Source: Larus michahellis (lineage: Eukaryota; Chordata; Aves; Charadriiformes; Laridae). Taken from it: a DNA stretch of 64,000 bases. Position numbers and translations under genes: made by a program. Shown here piece after piece: positions 48,938 to 59,458 of the stretch; the first letter of the stretch is position 1, and each line of letters opens with the position of its first letter. Below the pieces are notes generated by a model. That model searched no databases, was not told where the DNA came from, and worked only from the letters and a program-made list of their open reading frames with translations. The DNA lies in the NCBI RefSeq assembly GCF_964199755.1, contig NC_133930.1:26556071-26620070 (forward strand), in the 5' to 3' direction.

Positions 48938-51900
48938 TAGGAAATAGTTTTACTGCTTTAACAGAACATGTCAGGAGTTGTACTACTACACTACTAATCT
49001 TAGTTTAGAAACTAAGATAAGAAAATACAAACCTGGAAAGCTATCCAGAATGGTTTAAATTACACAAAACATGGTCTTTTTTTTTTTTTCCCCACCGCAG
49101 TGTATCAGTTGGGCTAACAAGAGATCATATACTTTTAGATAAGCCTGTCTGTTAAAGAGTCTTAACATTTTAAATGTAATTTTGAATGAATTTTCAGTAA
49201 TAAAACTCAGTATCTCTGATGCAGAGATATAAAAGTCTTAGAAAGATTTTAGCCGTTTAATGAAAAATCTCCATATAGGTCACGGCAAATTTACAAATAG
49301 GTTTCATCTAGCAAGTGAAGTGCAATAACTCCCTCCTTTCAAAATTTTTTACTAAAGATAATATGCAAATAAAAATAGGAAAAAAAATGTTAAAGCAATG
49401 TAAGAGATCTGAGCTGAATTTCATAGCTGCTGTAAATACAATATTCGGTGGTAGGAGCACTATTTTCTTGCTCACTCCTAGCTTGTGTTTGAGTGATAAA
49501 AAGCAGAAATCTTCAGCGTATTTTTCATTTCCTTGGACATTAAAGCTGTGGCAACTAACTAGGTGTATTATATTCTTTGCTGGGTAGAATTGCACCTCTT
49601 AGAGTCAGCAAAGGTGGAGACAAAAAGTTGTGAAAATAAATTGAAAGAAATTCTACAAGTAGCACTGATACACAGGTTTGTTCCTTATGTGACCTATAGG
49701 AAAAGCACGCAAGAAAAATATTGTTGGAATTATTCTGAATGAGGGACATTTATTAGTATTTGAACAGGCTTTCTCCCTCCCTCTCTGTTCTTCCCCATCC
49801 AGGAATGAGTTCTCAGTACCACGTGCTTTAGGCAGCTGTAGAGCTTTATCCGCGTACAGGCTATGCAATTATTCTGTTTATGCTAGCTGACTCGATTTTT
49901 GAACTTAAAAAATTTCTCATATTTTATGGTTCCTGGAAAACATGTCAGATGTGAGTGGTATCACTTCACAAATCCATGAGTTTGCTGCAGGGAAAACCAC
50001 ATCATCTTCTGTTTGTCTGCAACAATATTGATGAACAATGAAAGATCTTAATAAGCAGTAAAAATTGTTTGTTGTAAAAAAGAAAAGAGAAGAGGAAAAT
50101 CAGAGGAGTAATCATATCAGAAGAGAACCATTTAAATCAGTGTGTTAAATTGTAATGAGTAAAAACTAAGTAGTTGACAGTAAAACCCGTGTAATTTAAA
50201 AGTAGATCCCCAAGGCAGCTTGCTGTGTAATTGGTGAGAAGGACTGTGTGGGATATTGTCTTGGACAAGAAACCCTGAGTGTTTAGGGAGTTTTCAGTAA
50301 ACAGGACATTATAGTAGGAGGTGTCAGTGACAAAACGCAGCCTCTGGAGCTGGACGCCTGTTTCCAGTTAAGTGTTGTTCTGTGGGAAAGGAAGCAGGCT
50401 CCCACAGCATGTGTTGGCAGCATCTTTTCCTGTCAGTGGTACCACTGGCTTCTGTACCACTGTATCCCCGTCTAGCAGGTACACAGGGTCCAAGGGAAGG
50501 TCCACACTCACTGGAGTATAAACGGACTAAATGGACTTTTGTGTCTGGCTGAAACAGAGACTTCAAAGGTTTGGTTTTAGGATCTTAATCTGCTTCCTGT
50601 ATTGCTGATGGTGCTTGCTCATACCTCTTTATAAGCCAAAAATTTCAATTTTTTATATATATATATATATGTGAAAAAAAGAACACTATTAGGACCCAAT
50701 AGTGATAAAATATTTATAGATAATCTGACTCTAAAAGTCTATTCAATTATTTTCCTTTTCTGTGTTCAGGCTTTTGAGGGAAGCAGCAGTATCCTGCCTG
50801 CCATCTCTAGCTGAGTCGAAGGGACGAACATGGCAAGCTGTTGTGAGCAGGCTGCAAGCCCTGCGGGAGGATGGGCTGGGAGAGGCCTGTGCCCAGGCCC
50901 TGTAGCACCATCTCTGCTGCTGCCTGGGTACACGCTGCTCCATCCACAAGCATGAAAAAACGTTATCTGAGAACTTCCCAAGGATTGCTGCCTCTATTAT
51001 GTAATAATGCATCACAAAAAACCCCGAAGAACCCAAATTCCTAACACAAACCCCCAAACTGATCTAACAAAGGCAAGCCCAGTGACTTTTCCAGGCCTAT
51101 TATGGAATGAAGGTGAATTTTACTCAGTGACATTCATTTTGATTTTGATGAGGAACACCAAGCCAGATTTTCATTGTAGGTCGATTTTATCAGCTCTGAC
51201 CTTGAGCTTAGTGCCACGCTTTAAATGTCACACCTTGCATTTGAGGAGAGGGGCTTGTTTGTGGTGCTACGGGCACTGCTACAATAAGGCTGGTAGCACA
51301 AAGATAAGAAAAATTATTCCCCAAAACTTTGCTGAACCTTTTTACGGGTTCTGTTTAAAATAATCCCACCGACTTTTCCAACACAATTCCAATACTTTTT
51401 CACCTTTCCAAGTCCACGTTTGTTTAGAGGGCTAATCAGTATTTCACAGTTCAGCATGATGTTCAGATCTGGTTCCTAATGGTCTCTTCCCCCAAAAGCC
51501 AAATTAAAACAGCCGTACCTAGTTGTTTTAATGCTCTCTAGTGTTAACTTGGATTATAGCATGTTATTTGTTCAGTTTCTCCAGCTCTAGTAGCTATCAC
51601 TAAATCATTTCTATACCACTTGCAAAACGCCAAATGCAATGAGAAAGCACTCAGGTGGGTCATTAATTTTAAATGTGTGAGAGGTTCGTTTTTTGATTTG
51701 CTCAGCATCTTGCAAGATCAAGCGGTGATCAGATAAAAAAAGATCAAGATGATCAATAGAAAAAGGCCTTACCCAGGAATTTACTTAAATATTGCACCCA
51801 GCACACCAGGTCCTTCTCTTTCCTCCCCTGGCTCGTGGAGAGCTCTGGTGTGAAGCCATAGCTGGTGATCTACTAGCTGGCTTGTACTCTTTTTCCATTG

Positions 51901-53197
51901 CTGGATCCTGTCTCAAGTAGGCAGAGATCCAGTGCCCTGATCTGGTTTGCCTGATGCAAAACATCGTGAACACACGTTGCAGCCATGCTCACATTTCTGG
52001 GTAGGAGTCAACTAAATAGGGAAACAGGGCTAACAGCCAGTGGACCATACTTTGTCTGCAGTCAAGCAGCAGTGAGCAGGTTGTAAGGCAGATGCATGCT
52101 TGGCGTTAACTGTTAAAATGCCTCTAGTGTGAATGTGCCAATCCCTGCAAAATCCTTGTCATGCTAAATGAAGCAAACCTTCCCCTGTGAAATAAATTAT
52201 ACTAATGACAGCCACTATTTGAGGTGTTTTGCCGATAGGGATGACACTGATTACAAATCTTGCCCCTGCCAATATTGCCACAACATGAAGCTGGCATATC
52301 TGGAACATTAGCAAGCTTTCAAATGCATGTTTAGTGCCTGACACCTTCTCATCTCCAAATGTTATTTGGTACATGTTTGTTAGCTTGCTTCATACAGAAA
52401 ATTATGCTGCTTAGCCCCAACATTACGAAAGAAAAGAAAGAATGAGGTGGAGGAGAATGTATGCGTGAAATAGCATGTAACATCGATGGGTTTCATTTCT
52501 TTTGGTCAGATTTTGACTCCTTGCCCTTCCCCTTGAAACAAGCCATTCATTTTCTTACCCATCTAGCAGTGCAAGGGTGCATCAAGCATGAAGAGATGGT
52601 TAGCTTTTCCTGTTAGCTAAAGCATGTCGGTCTAAATTGTGGTACGTTTCTTGTTCAGTTTCCTCAAAAAGGCTACCACATTGTGCTTTGCTGCATGGCC
52701 ATGCTCAGCAGTTATAACCTGTTTTGCAAGTGCTGTTTGTGCCTGAGATTGGCTCCGTAGACTGCTGCTGCTTGAGCATCAAATTCAAATACAGCAGCAA
52801 AAGTAGACAGTGAGAACTGTAGCCTGTTCCAACTGACTGGTTGCAAAGATATGCCAAATTCAGTAAGAGCTGAGGTGCCATTGCCTTGGTATGAGACTCC
52901 CCCAGTCACATATCAGTTTGTGTGTTTTTGCAATACGATCAGGCTGAAGCCTCAACAAAACACTAACAGAAAGCAAAGGTGTGACACTAGCTGTGGGAGC
53001 TTAAAAGAAGGAATAACTGTTAATGCTCCTCTTGCTATGAAAAGGTGATATTTGCTGTATGTTTTAGCAACTATTATGCTGTGTGGCAATTGACTTGTCA
53101 TTCACATCTGCATATGTAGCAGAAACATGCATTTGCAGGCTAGCAAAAAGCTTGCTAGAGTACTTGCAATGCATCAATGTAAGTAGGATGCCTATGC
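48938..53197. other. Gene-free intergenic sequence
   Basis: AT-rich, with frames up to 118 codons but none recognisable. It contains a T run at 49077-49090 and a TA microsatellite at 50654-50671. No clear transposon or RNA gene is seen. Confidence 0.5.
50654..50671. repeat. (TA)9 microsatellite
   Basis: Nine consecutive TA units, preceded by a T run and followed by TGTG and A-rich sequence. Confidence 0.9.
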
Positions 53198-54022
53198 GTG
53201 TATCATTGAACGGTTTGGGTTGGAAGGACCTTTAAAGATTGTCTAGTCCAACCTCCTGCAATAAGCAGGGACATCTTCAACTAGATCAGGTTGCTCAGAG
53301 CCCCGTCCAACCTGACCTTGAATGTTTCCAGGGATGGGGCATCTACCACCTCTCTGGGCAACCTTTCCAGTGTCTCGTCACCCTCATTGTAAAAAATCTC
53401 TTCCTTATATCTAGTCTGAATCTACCCTCTTTCAGTTTAAAGCCATTGACACTTGTCCTACTGCTACAGACCCTAGCAAAAAGTTTGTCCCCATCTTTCT
53501 TATACCCCTTTTAAGTACTGAAAGGCTGCAATAAGGTCTCCATGGAGCCTTCTCCTCTCCAGGCTGAACAACCCCAACTCTCTCAGCCTGTCCTCGTAGG
53601 AGAGGTGCTCCAGCCCTCTGATCATTTTTGTGGCCCTCCTCTGGACTCACTGCGATAGGTCCACGTCTTTCCTGTGCTGAGGGCCCCAAAGCTGGATGCA
53701 GTACCCCAGGTGGGGTCTCACCAGAGCAGAGTAGAGGGGCAGAATCACCTCCCTCAACCTGCTGGCAACACTTCTCCTGATGCAGCCCAGGATACGGTTG
53801 GCTTTCTGGGCTGTGAATGCATGTTGTCAGCTCATATCCAGCTTTTCATCCACCAGTGCCCCTAAGTCCTTCTGTTCAGGGCTGCTCTCAATCCCTTCAT
53901 CCCCCAGCCTGTATTGATACTGGGGGTTGCCCTCACCCAGGTGCAGGACCCTGCACTTGGCCTTGGTGAACCTCATGAGGTTCACACAGGGCCACTTCTC
54001 AAGCCTGTCAAGCGTTGCATTT
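53198..54022 (-). mobile_element. CR1 LINE 3' part, antisense
   Basis: On the minus strand, blocks [17 protein letters not shown] and [15 protein letters not shown] begin the copy. They are followed by ORF2 C-terminal sequence with a frame break and a CR1 3' UTR that includes GGTTGGACTAGACAATCTTT at 53235-53254. The 3' tail (about 53198) lacks a clear ATTCTATG repeat. The 5' truncation falls in the segment coding DRLEKW. This subfamily is distinct from the 731 and 40612 copies and moderately diverged. Confidence 0.92.
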
Positions 54023-55939
54023 TCAAACATACTTAGGCAACATACTTTCCAAATGCAGCTTCAGCACTTCAGCTAGTTACCAAGAAGTCTGATTAGCTTT
54101 GTGAGTCCTTTTTATTTGAGTTCTGTTGTAACTGACTTTCCTTTTTTTCTTTTTTGTGTTTTCTTTTTTTTTTTTTTCATTTGCATGCAAGTCAGAACCA
54201 TCAGCAAACAACTTCAGCAGTGTGCGTGGCAGAGCTGTGACACTGGTTTACAAACGTGCATAAAGTCTTTTTTAGGCATTCTTATTCAGGATCTTTGTTG
54301 ATGTTCTTGGCCACAAGGATAAACAGCTGTGTTCAGCCCGCTCATTTTTTCACCCTACAAGGTAGGAAGAAGTTGCTCATTTGCAAATGTTCTTGAGCAC
54401 ACAGAGGTTACAAGGGAAACAACCCAACCACAGAGAAAAAAGAAGTAAATAATCGCTGTGATTGCCAAGCTGTTTCTCACGTACATTTTCTTCCCTCCTA
54501 GCAGGTAATACTGCCCCTTGCAAAGCAGACTAGTGGTCTCTTTTGGCTACCTAAAAATAAACCACTATCACGGAAACAAAATATCACGACATTGAAACAC
54601 ATCTCAACTATGTAATAGATCTAAAAACAGTCTCCCAGCCTGTAACTACAGGAAGCACAGAGGTAATTTTTTCTGCCAGCAAGAAGCAGGTAATCATAAT
54701 TTTAAGATGCATTTGGATTTTGTTGAAAACCAAAAGCACCCCTAATATGGTACTAGACAAAATGAGAATGTAACAATATGTCTTATTAACATTGGTGGGG
54801 TTTTAGCCTTGCAAACTACATATACATATATTTTTAGTGCTTGTGTACTTAGAAAGTGGCAAATTCTTGAGAACAAAAATCTAGAGAGACCCTGGTAATA
54901 CAATACTTAATTGTCCTTAAGTCCACTAAGGAACAGAAAAAAACCAACACGAGATCATGGTTAGAAAGAAGTTTTTCACTGTCACACTGTATGTGGAAAG
55001 ATTACGTTTCTTATCACTACTGCTGGACTGAAGACAGCTTTTATCAGTTGCTGTACGTCTTGGCAGATTCCTATGGCAAATCCTACATTAACCAAATTCC
55101 TACTTAATTTGATTTCCATTTTCGTGTACAGTTCTATTACCTACATGCTAGTTTCTAAAACCGAATTCCTGTTATTTGGCTTTAGCACCCCTTGTAAAAG
55201 AATGCTATTCAGAATGAAGTCAGCTATTGGGCTCTACACCACAGCAATTTTAGTAGATGTGGACACAATGTAAAATATAAGAAACATCCAGACTTGTCAG
55301 GGATAAAGAATATTTTCAAGTCCTAAACATGTGCATGATGATTAATCATATGCAGAAAGGCACACGTTTGCAAACTACATAGCAAGATGATGAACATTTT
55401 TTCTTTTTCAGTATAGTTTCTGGAGAGCCATTCAACATTGATTAATTATGAAATAAAATTTCACAATTTCTTTGTGAAATCAATTGTCAAAAATACCACA
55501 TTCCTAAGCAAGATGCTTAGCATACACTAATAGTATGAACAATAAAAGGCAATTCTAGCTGCCGAGAATTATATCCCCTGACACATTCCACTGATCAGCA
55601 CCTGATTTTCAGTTGCTCACATTCCTAAAACCATACAGACTGTTTTGAAGTGGAATATATAAAAATGTAAAATAAACCATTGTAGTGTCCAAGATGCAAA
55701 ATAATGCTAAGAAAACAAAGTTTACAGATAATTCCAGAAATAATGACAAATGGGAAAAAAAACCAAAAACACCTAGAAAGATATTTTCATTTTCTTCAGG
55801 AAGTGCTGGATAGATGGAGTGGTTCCATAAGTAAGAATTTAATCAACCTGATACAGCTCAAAATCCTAAAATGGAATTTCATAAAACTCCTGCAATAAAC
55901 TGAACTAACAATGCAAAGGATTTGTCTGAAAAAAAGGAG
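54023..55939. other. Sequence downstream of F2R, possible distal 3' UTR
   Basis: AT-rich, without recognisable genes. If F2R uses a long 3' UTR, as its mammalian orthologues do (about 2 kb), it would extend here. A minus-strand AATAAA at 54111-54116 lies 2.08 kb past the stop codon. A T-rich tract is present at 54138-54178. Confidence 0.4.
54138..54178. repeat. T-rich low-complexity tract
   Basis: Several T runs separated by single C or G bases, ending in a run of about 15 T. Confidence 0.8.
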
Positions 55940-56192
55940 TTTATTTGAAAAACACACAACAACTATTATTGAGAAATTACTTTTCCCCTCTACATTAATT
56001 TATTTACATATACTATATATATATATTTATACATATACAGAGTTATAATTTGAATTGTGCATTACTATAATGAATCCATAAAACTATGTACTGTACAACA
56101 ACTTGGTTTAAGGTTTTGCATTTCTTGGATATAATAGTCTTTTTTTTTGTCTGAAATTGTCTAAAAATTAAGCACACGTAAGACACGCTATC
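55940..56192 (-). other. F2R: Proximal F2R 3' UTR with poly(A) signal candidates
   Basis: Two canonical AATAAA hexamers on the minus strand follow the F2R stop closely, at 55999-56004 (about 190 nt) and 55940-55945 (about 250 nt). The stretch is very AT-rich and includes a TA-rich simple repeat at 56007-56035. Use of these proximal sites rather than the distal one at 54111 is not determinable from sequence. Confidence 0.45.
56007..56035. repeat. TA-rich simple repeat
   Basis: Imperfect TA/ATAC repeats in the sequence just downstream of the F2R stop codon, within the likely 3' UTR. Confidence 0.75.
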
Positions 56193-57385
56193 TCAATGCA
56201 TTGCTAGTAATTTCCTGTAGACACTGTTATTCACATTAGTAGAGCATGTAGCCCTTCTACTAGTGGTAGACACTGACTGGCCACTGCTGTTACTACTGTT
56301 AGGATCGAAAGTCTTTTTACAGTTGAAGAGACTGAAAAGTTGTCTCTGATACTGAGAAGAAGCATAGTAGTAAATAAAGGGGTCAATGCAACAGCTCACA
56401 CTGCTGATACAAACACAGAGTAGATAGGCAAAGTAGAGATACTCTAAGCTGTTGTCATAAGAAAAATGGATATAATGAATTAATAGAAGGACATTTGTTG
56501 GTCCAAAACAAATAACAAAAACAGAAAAAACAGCCACACACAAGAGCAAGGCGCGGGTCTTCTTATTTTGTTTTGCAACAAGGGTAGAAGAACTAAGACA
56601 TCGAATGATACACACGTAACAGACAGTAGAAATTATAAACGGCACTACAAAAAACACAGAAGAGAAGATGGAGAAGAAGTGGAGGTAATAGCCGTGAAGT
56701 TCAGATTCTCTTAGCACATCGTGGCAAGTAGTTATATTTAACTTGGGTATTTCCATCGTTTGCTCTCTGATGAGAAAAGGTATAACCCCAGTTACTGCTA
56801 CAAGCCATATGATGAAACAAGTCAGCGAGGCACGCGTTAACGTACGCCACCCAAGAGACTGCATGGGATACACCACTGCTAAGAAGCGATCGAAGCTTAT
56901 GCTCGTCATAAGCATTATTGAACAGTACATGTTACAGTAGAAGGCAGCAGTGATGAAACGGCACATTTGAGGTCCAAAAACCCAGTCATTTCCAGAAAAG
57001 TGATAAGCAATCTTAAAGGGAAGCACGCTTACAAACAGGACATCTGCAAGGGCCAAATTCAGCATGTATACTACAGCTGGCTTTTCAATTTTCATTTTTT
57101 TCAGGAACACGAGTATCGCTGTAATGTTCAGCGGGAGACTCAGCACAAGCACTAAGGTGTAAACTGAAGGAACGAAACGCGTCAGCCACGGACTGGTGAG
57201 GTATCTTGCTGTTTGCACTGACACCGTTCGTTGTTCACGTAGGAACGATCCAGTCTGATTGGTGGCTCCTGATCCAACTTCCAAGTCACCTTCAATATCA
57301 CCTTCAGTAGGTATACGGTCATCCTCGTGTACAAAAGACATCACAAAACTTCTGATGCGTGGCCAGCTGCCGTTATATGGGGAGG
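56193..57385 (-). CDS. F2R: Proteinase-activated receptor 1 (thrombin receptor), coding exon 2
   Basis: This exon encodes everything except the signal peptide of the thrombin receptor, a class A GPCR that couples to Gq, G12/13 and Gi on thrombocytes, endothelium and other cells. It gives 396 residues after a phase-1 acceptor (tttttcag|CC). Landmarks in exon numbering are sequon Asn4, candidate cleavage Arg11|Ser12 giving SFVMSF, an acidic stretch at 20-35 that could bind thrombin exosite I, and sequon Asn42. They continue with the helix-1 entry WLTRFVPSVYT, NLALADVLFVSVLPFKIAYH, FDRFLAVVYPMQSLGWRTL, ECL2 ITTCHDVL, FGPTNVLLLIHY and DPFIYYYASS. The MQSLxWRTLxRAS segment and the NNSxYxKLL tail separate PAR1 from PAR2 and PAR3. 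Stop TGA is at 56193-56195. Exon 1 is not in view, so the coding sequence is partial. The extracellular region between ligand and helix 1 is shorter than in human, which adds to uncertainty about its exosite contacts. Confidence 0.96.
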
Positions 57386-57700
57386 CTGAAAAATAAGAAA
57401 GTATTGAGATTAATAAGCAAATATTTACATGCTATGGGGAAGAGAAAACATCTGTCAAAAAGGAAAGCTAAGATTGTATTAGCAACACAAAATAATAAGG
57501 TTAATTCCTGATTCAAAGCACAGACTGTCCACGGATGTTAGTCCAGCCCTTTTTATTTTAGTTCATTTTACAAGTTTGGGTAAAATGTCCTCCTTGATCT
57601 CCCATGTCTTAGCTTGGAAGCTTTTTATGGTAGGGAGTCTATTTGTGCTTAAGGACCTAATCTCATCTATGGTCTCTGGGCTACTCTCTGTCCTCTAGTA
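57386..57700 (-). other. F2R: F2R intron 1, exon-proximal part
   Basis: The acceptor of exon 2 is cttatttttcag|. The intron proceeds upstream (rising coordinates) through ordinary AT-rich sequence until the CR1 insertion at 57701. It contains no gene or repeat that I recognise. Confidence 0.8.
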
Positions 57701-57718
57701 GATAGGGCCGGCAACATA

Positions 57719-59359
57719 GTGACCAAGGATGAGGAAAAGGCTGAGGTAGTTAATGAAGTCTTTGCCTCAGTCTTCAGCAGTAGGACCAGTTGTTCCCTGA
57801 GCACCCAGACCCCTGAACTAGAAGACAGGGATGGGGAGCAGAATGAAGCCCCTCTAATCCAAAGGGAAATGGTGAGGGACCTGCTTCAGCACCTGGAGGT
57901 GCACAAATCTATGGGGCCGGATGGGATCCACCCAAGGGTATTGAAAGAGCTGGCGGAGGTGCTCGCCAGGCCACTTGGTATCATTTATGAGCAGTCCTGG
58001 ACAACCGGGGAGGTCCCAGCTGACTGGAGGTTAGCAAATGTGACACCCATCCACAAGAAGGGCCGGAAGGAGGATCCGGGGAACTACAGGCCAGTCAGTC
58101 TGACCTCGGTGCCTGGGAAGGTCATGGAACAGATCCTCCTCAGTACCATTACACGGCACATGCAGGAGAACAGGGTGATCAGGCCCAGTCAGCATGGGTT
58201 TGTGAAGGGCAGGTCATGCCTATCAAACCTAATATCCTTCTATGATAAGGTGACCCACTTAGTGGATGAGGGAAAAGCTGTGGATGTTATCTACTTGGAT
58301 TTTTGCAAAGCTTTTGACACTGTTTCCCACAGCATTCTCCTGGAGAAACTGGCTGCTCATGGCCTGGACAGGTGTACTCTTCGCTGGGTAAAAAACTGGC
58401 TGGATGGCCATGCCCAGCGAGTGGTGGTAAACGGAGTTAAATCCAGTTGGTGTCCAGTCACAAGTGGTGTCCCCCAGGGCTCGGTGCTGGGGCCGGTTCT
58501 CTTTAATATCTTTATCAATGATCTGGATGAAGGGATCGAATGCACCCTCAGTAAGTTCGCAGATGACACTAAACTGGGTGGGCGTGTTGATCTGCTTGAG
58601 GGTAGGTTGGCTCTGCAGAGGGACCTGGACAGGCTGGACCGATGGGCTGAGACCAATGGTATGAGGTTCAACAAGGCCAAATGCCGGGTCCTGCACTTGG
58701 GACACAACAACCCCATGCAGCGCTACAGGATTGGGGCAGAGTGGCTTGAAAGCAGCTCGACAGAAAAGGACTTGGGAGTGTTGGTTGACTGCCGGCTGAA
58801 TATGAGCCAGCAGTGTGCCCAGGTGGCCAAGAAGGCCAACAGCATCCTAGCCTGTATCAGGAATAGTGTGGTGAGCCGGACTAGGGAAGTGATCATCCCC
58901 CTGTACTCGGCACTGGTGAGGCCCCACCTCGAGTACTGCGTTCAGTTTTGGGCCCCTCGCTACAAGAGGGACATTGAGGTGTTGGAGCATGTCCAGAGAA
59001 GGGCTACAAAGCTGGTGAGGGGTCTGGAGGACAAACCTTATGAAGAACGACTGAGGGAGCTGGGGTTGTTTAGCCTGGAGAAGAGGAGGCTGAGGGGAGA
59101 CCTTATCACCCTCTACAACTACCTGAAAGGAGGTTGTAGAGAGATGGGGGCTGACCTCTTCTCCCTGGTGACAAGTGATAGAACGAGAGGAAACGGGTTC
59201 AAGTTACATCAGGGGAGGTTTAGATTAGATATTAGGAGACATTTTTTCACTGAAAGGTTTATTAAACATTGGAATAGGCTGCCCAGGGAGGTGGTGGATT
59301 CACCATCCCTGGAGGTGTTTAAAAAAAGGGTAGATGGGGCACTTAGGGACATGGTTTAG
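57719..59359 (+). pseudogene. 5'-truncated CR1 ORF2 (reverse transcriptase), frame open
   Basis: An open frame of 546 codons encodes the CR1 non-LTR reverse transcriptase that copies element RNA at a nicked target. Blocks in order (residues from 57719): [13 protein letters not shown] near 72, [19 protein letters not shown] near 115, [19 protein letters not shown] near 158, motif [12 protein letters not shown] with Asp194, [15 protein letters not shown] near 250, and motif C FADD with Asp282 and Asp283. The C-terminal region with [10 protein letters not shown] and [10 protein letters not shown] follows. All three catalytic Asp are kept. The first codon is GTG inside the frame and there is no natural start, so it is a truncated gene rather than an expressed one. 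The absence of any stop or frameshift points to recent insertion. Confidence 0.9.
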
Positions 59360-59429
59360 AAGTGGCTCTTGTCAGGGTAGGCTAAAGGTTGGACTCGATG
59401 ATCTTAAAGGTCCCTTCCAACCTCAACAA

Positions 59430-59458
59430 TTCTATGATTCTATGATTCTATGATTCTA
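59430..59458 (+). repeat. CR1 3' tail microsatellite (ATTCTATG)n
   Basis: Three consecutive near-perfect 8-bp units (tctatgat) at the 3' end of the CR1 copy. This is the tail signature of amniote CR1 elements, recognised by the RT. Confidence 0.93.

Larger units (their letters stand above)
57701..59458 (+). mobile_element. CR1 LINE, young, 5' truncated, RT frame intact
   Basis: This is the least decayed repeat in the window. It starts inside ORF2 ([19 protein letters not shown]) and continues without interruption through the RT and C-terminal region. The short 3' UTR follows, with GGTTGGACTCGATGATCTTA at 59389-59408, then a tail of at least three ATTCTATG-type units (59430-59458). The endonuclease domain and 5' UTR are missing, so it cannot mobilise on its own. 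It lies in F2R intron 1 in antisense orientation to that gene. Confidence 0.96.

Noticed and set aside
58259-58716. Minus-strand frames of 119 and 148 codons opposite the CR1 RT
   Set aside because: They are antisense shadows of the conserved RT coding frame at 57719-59359.
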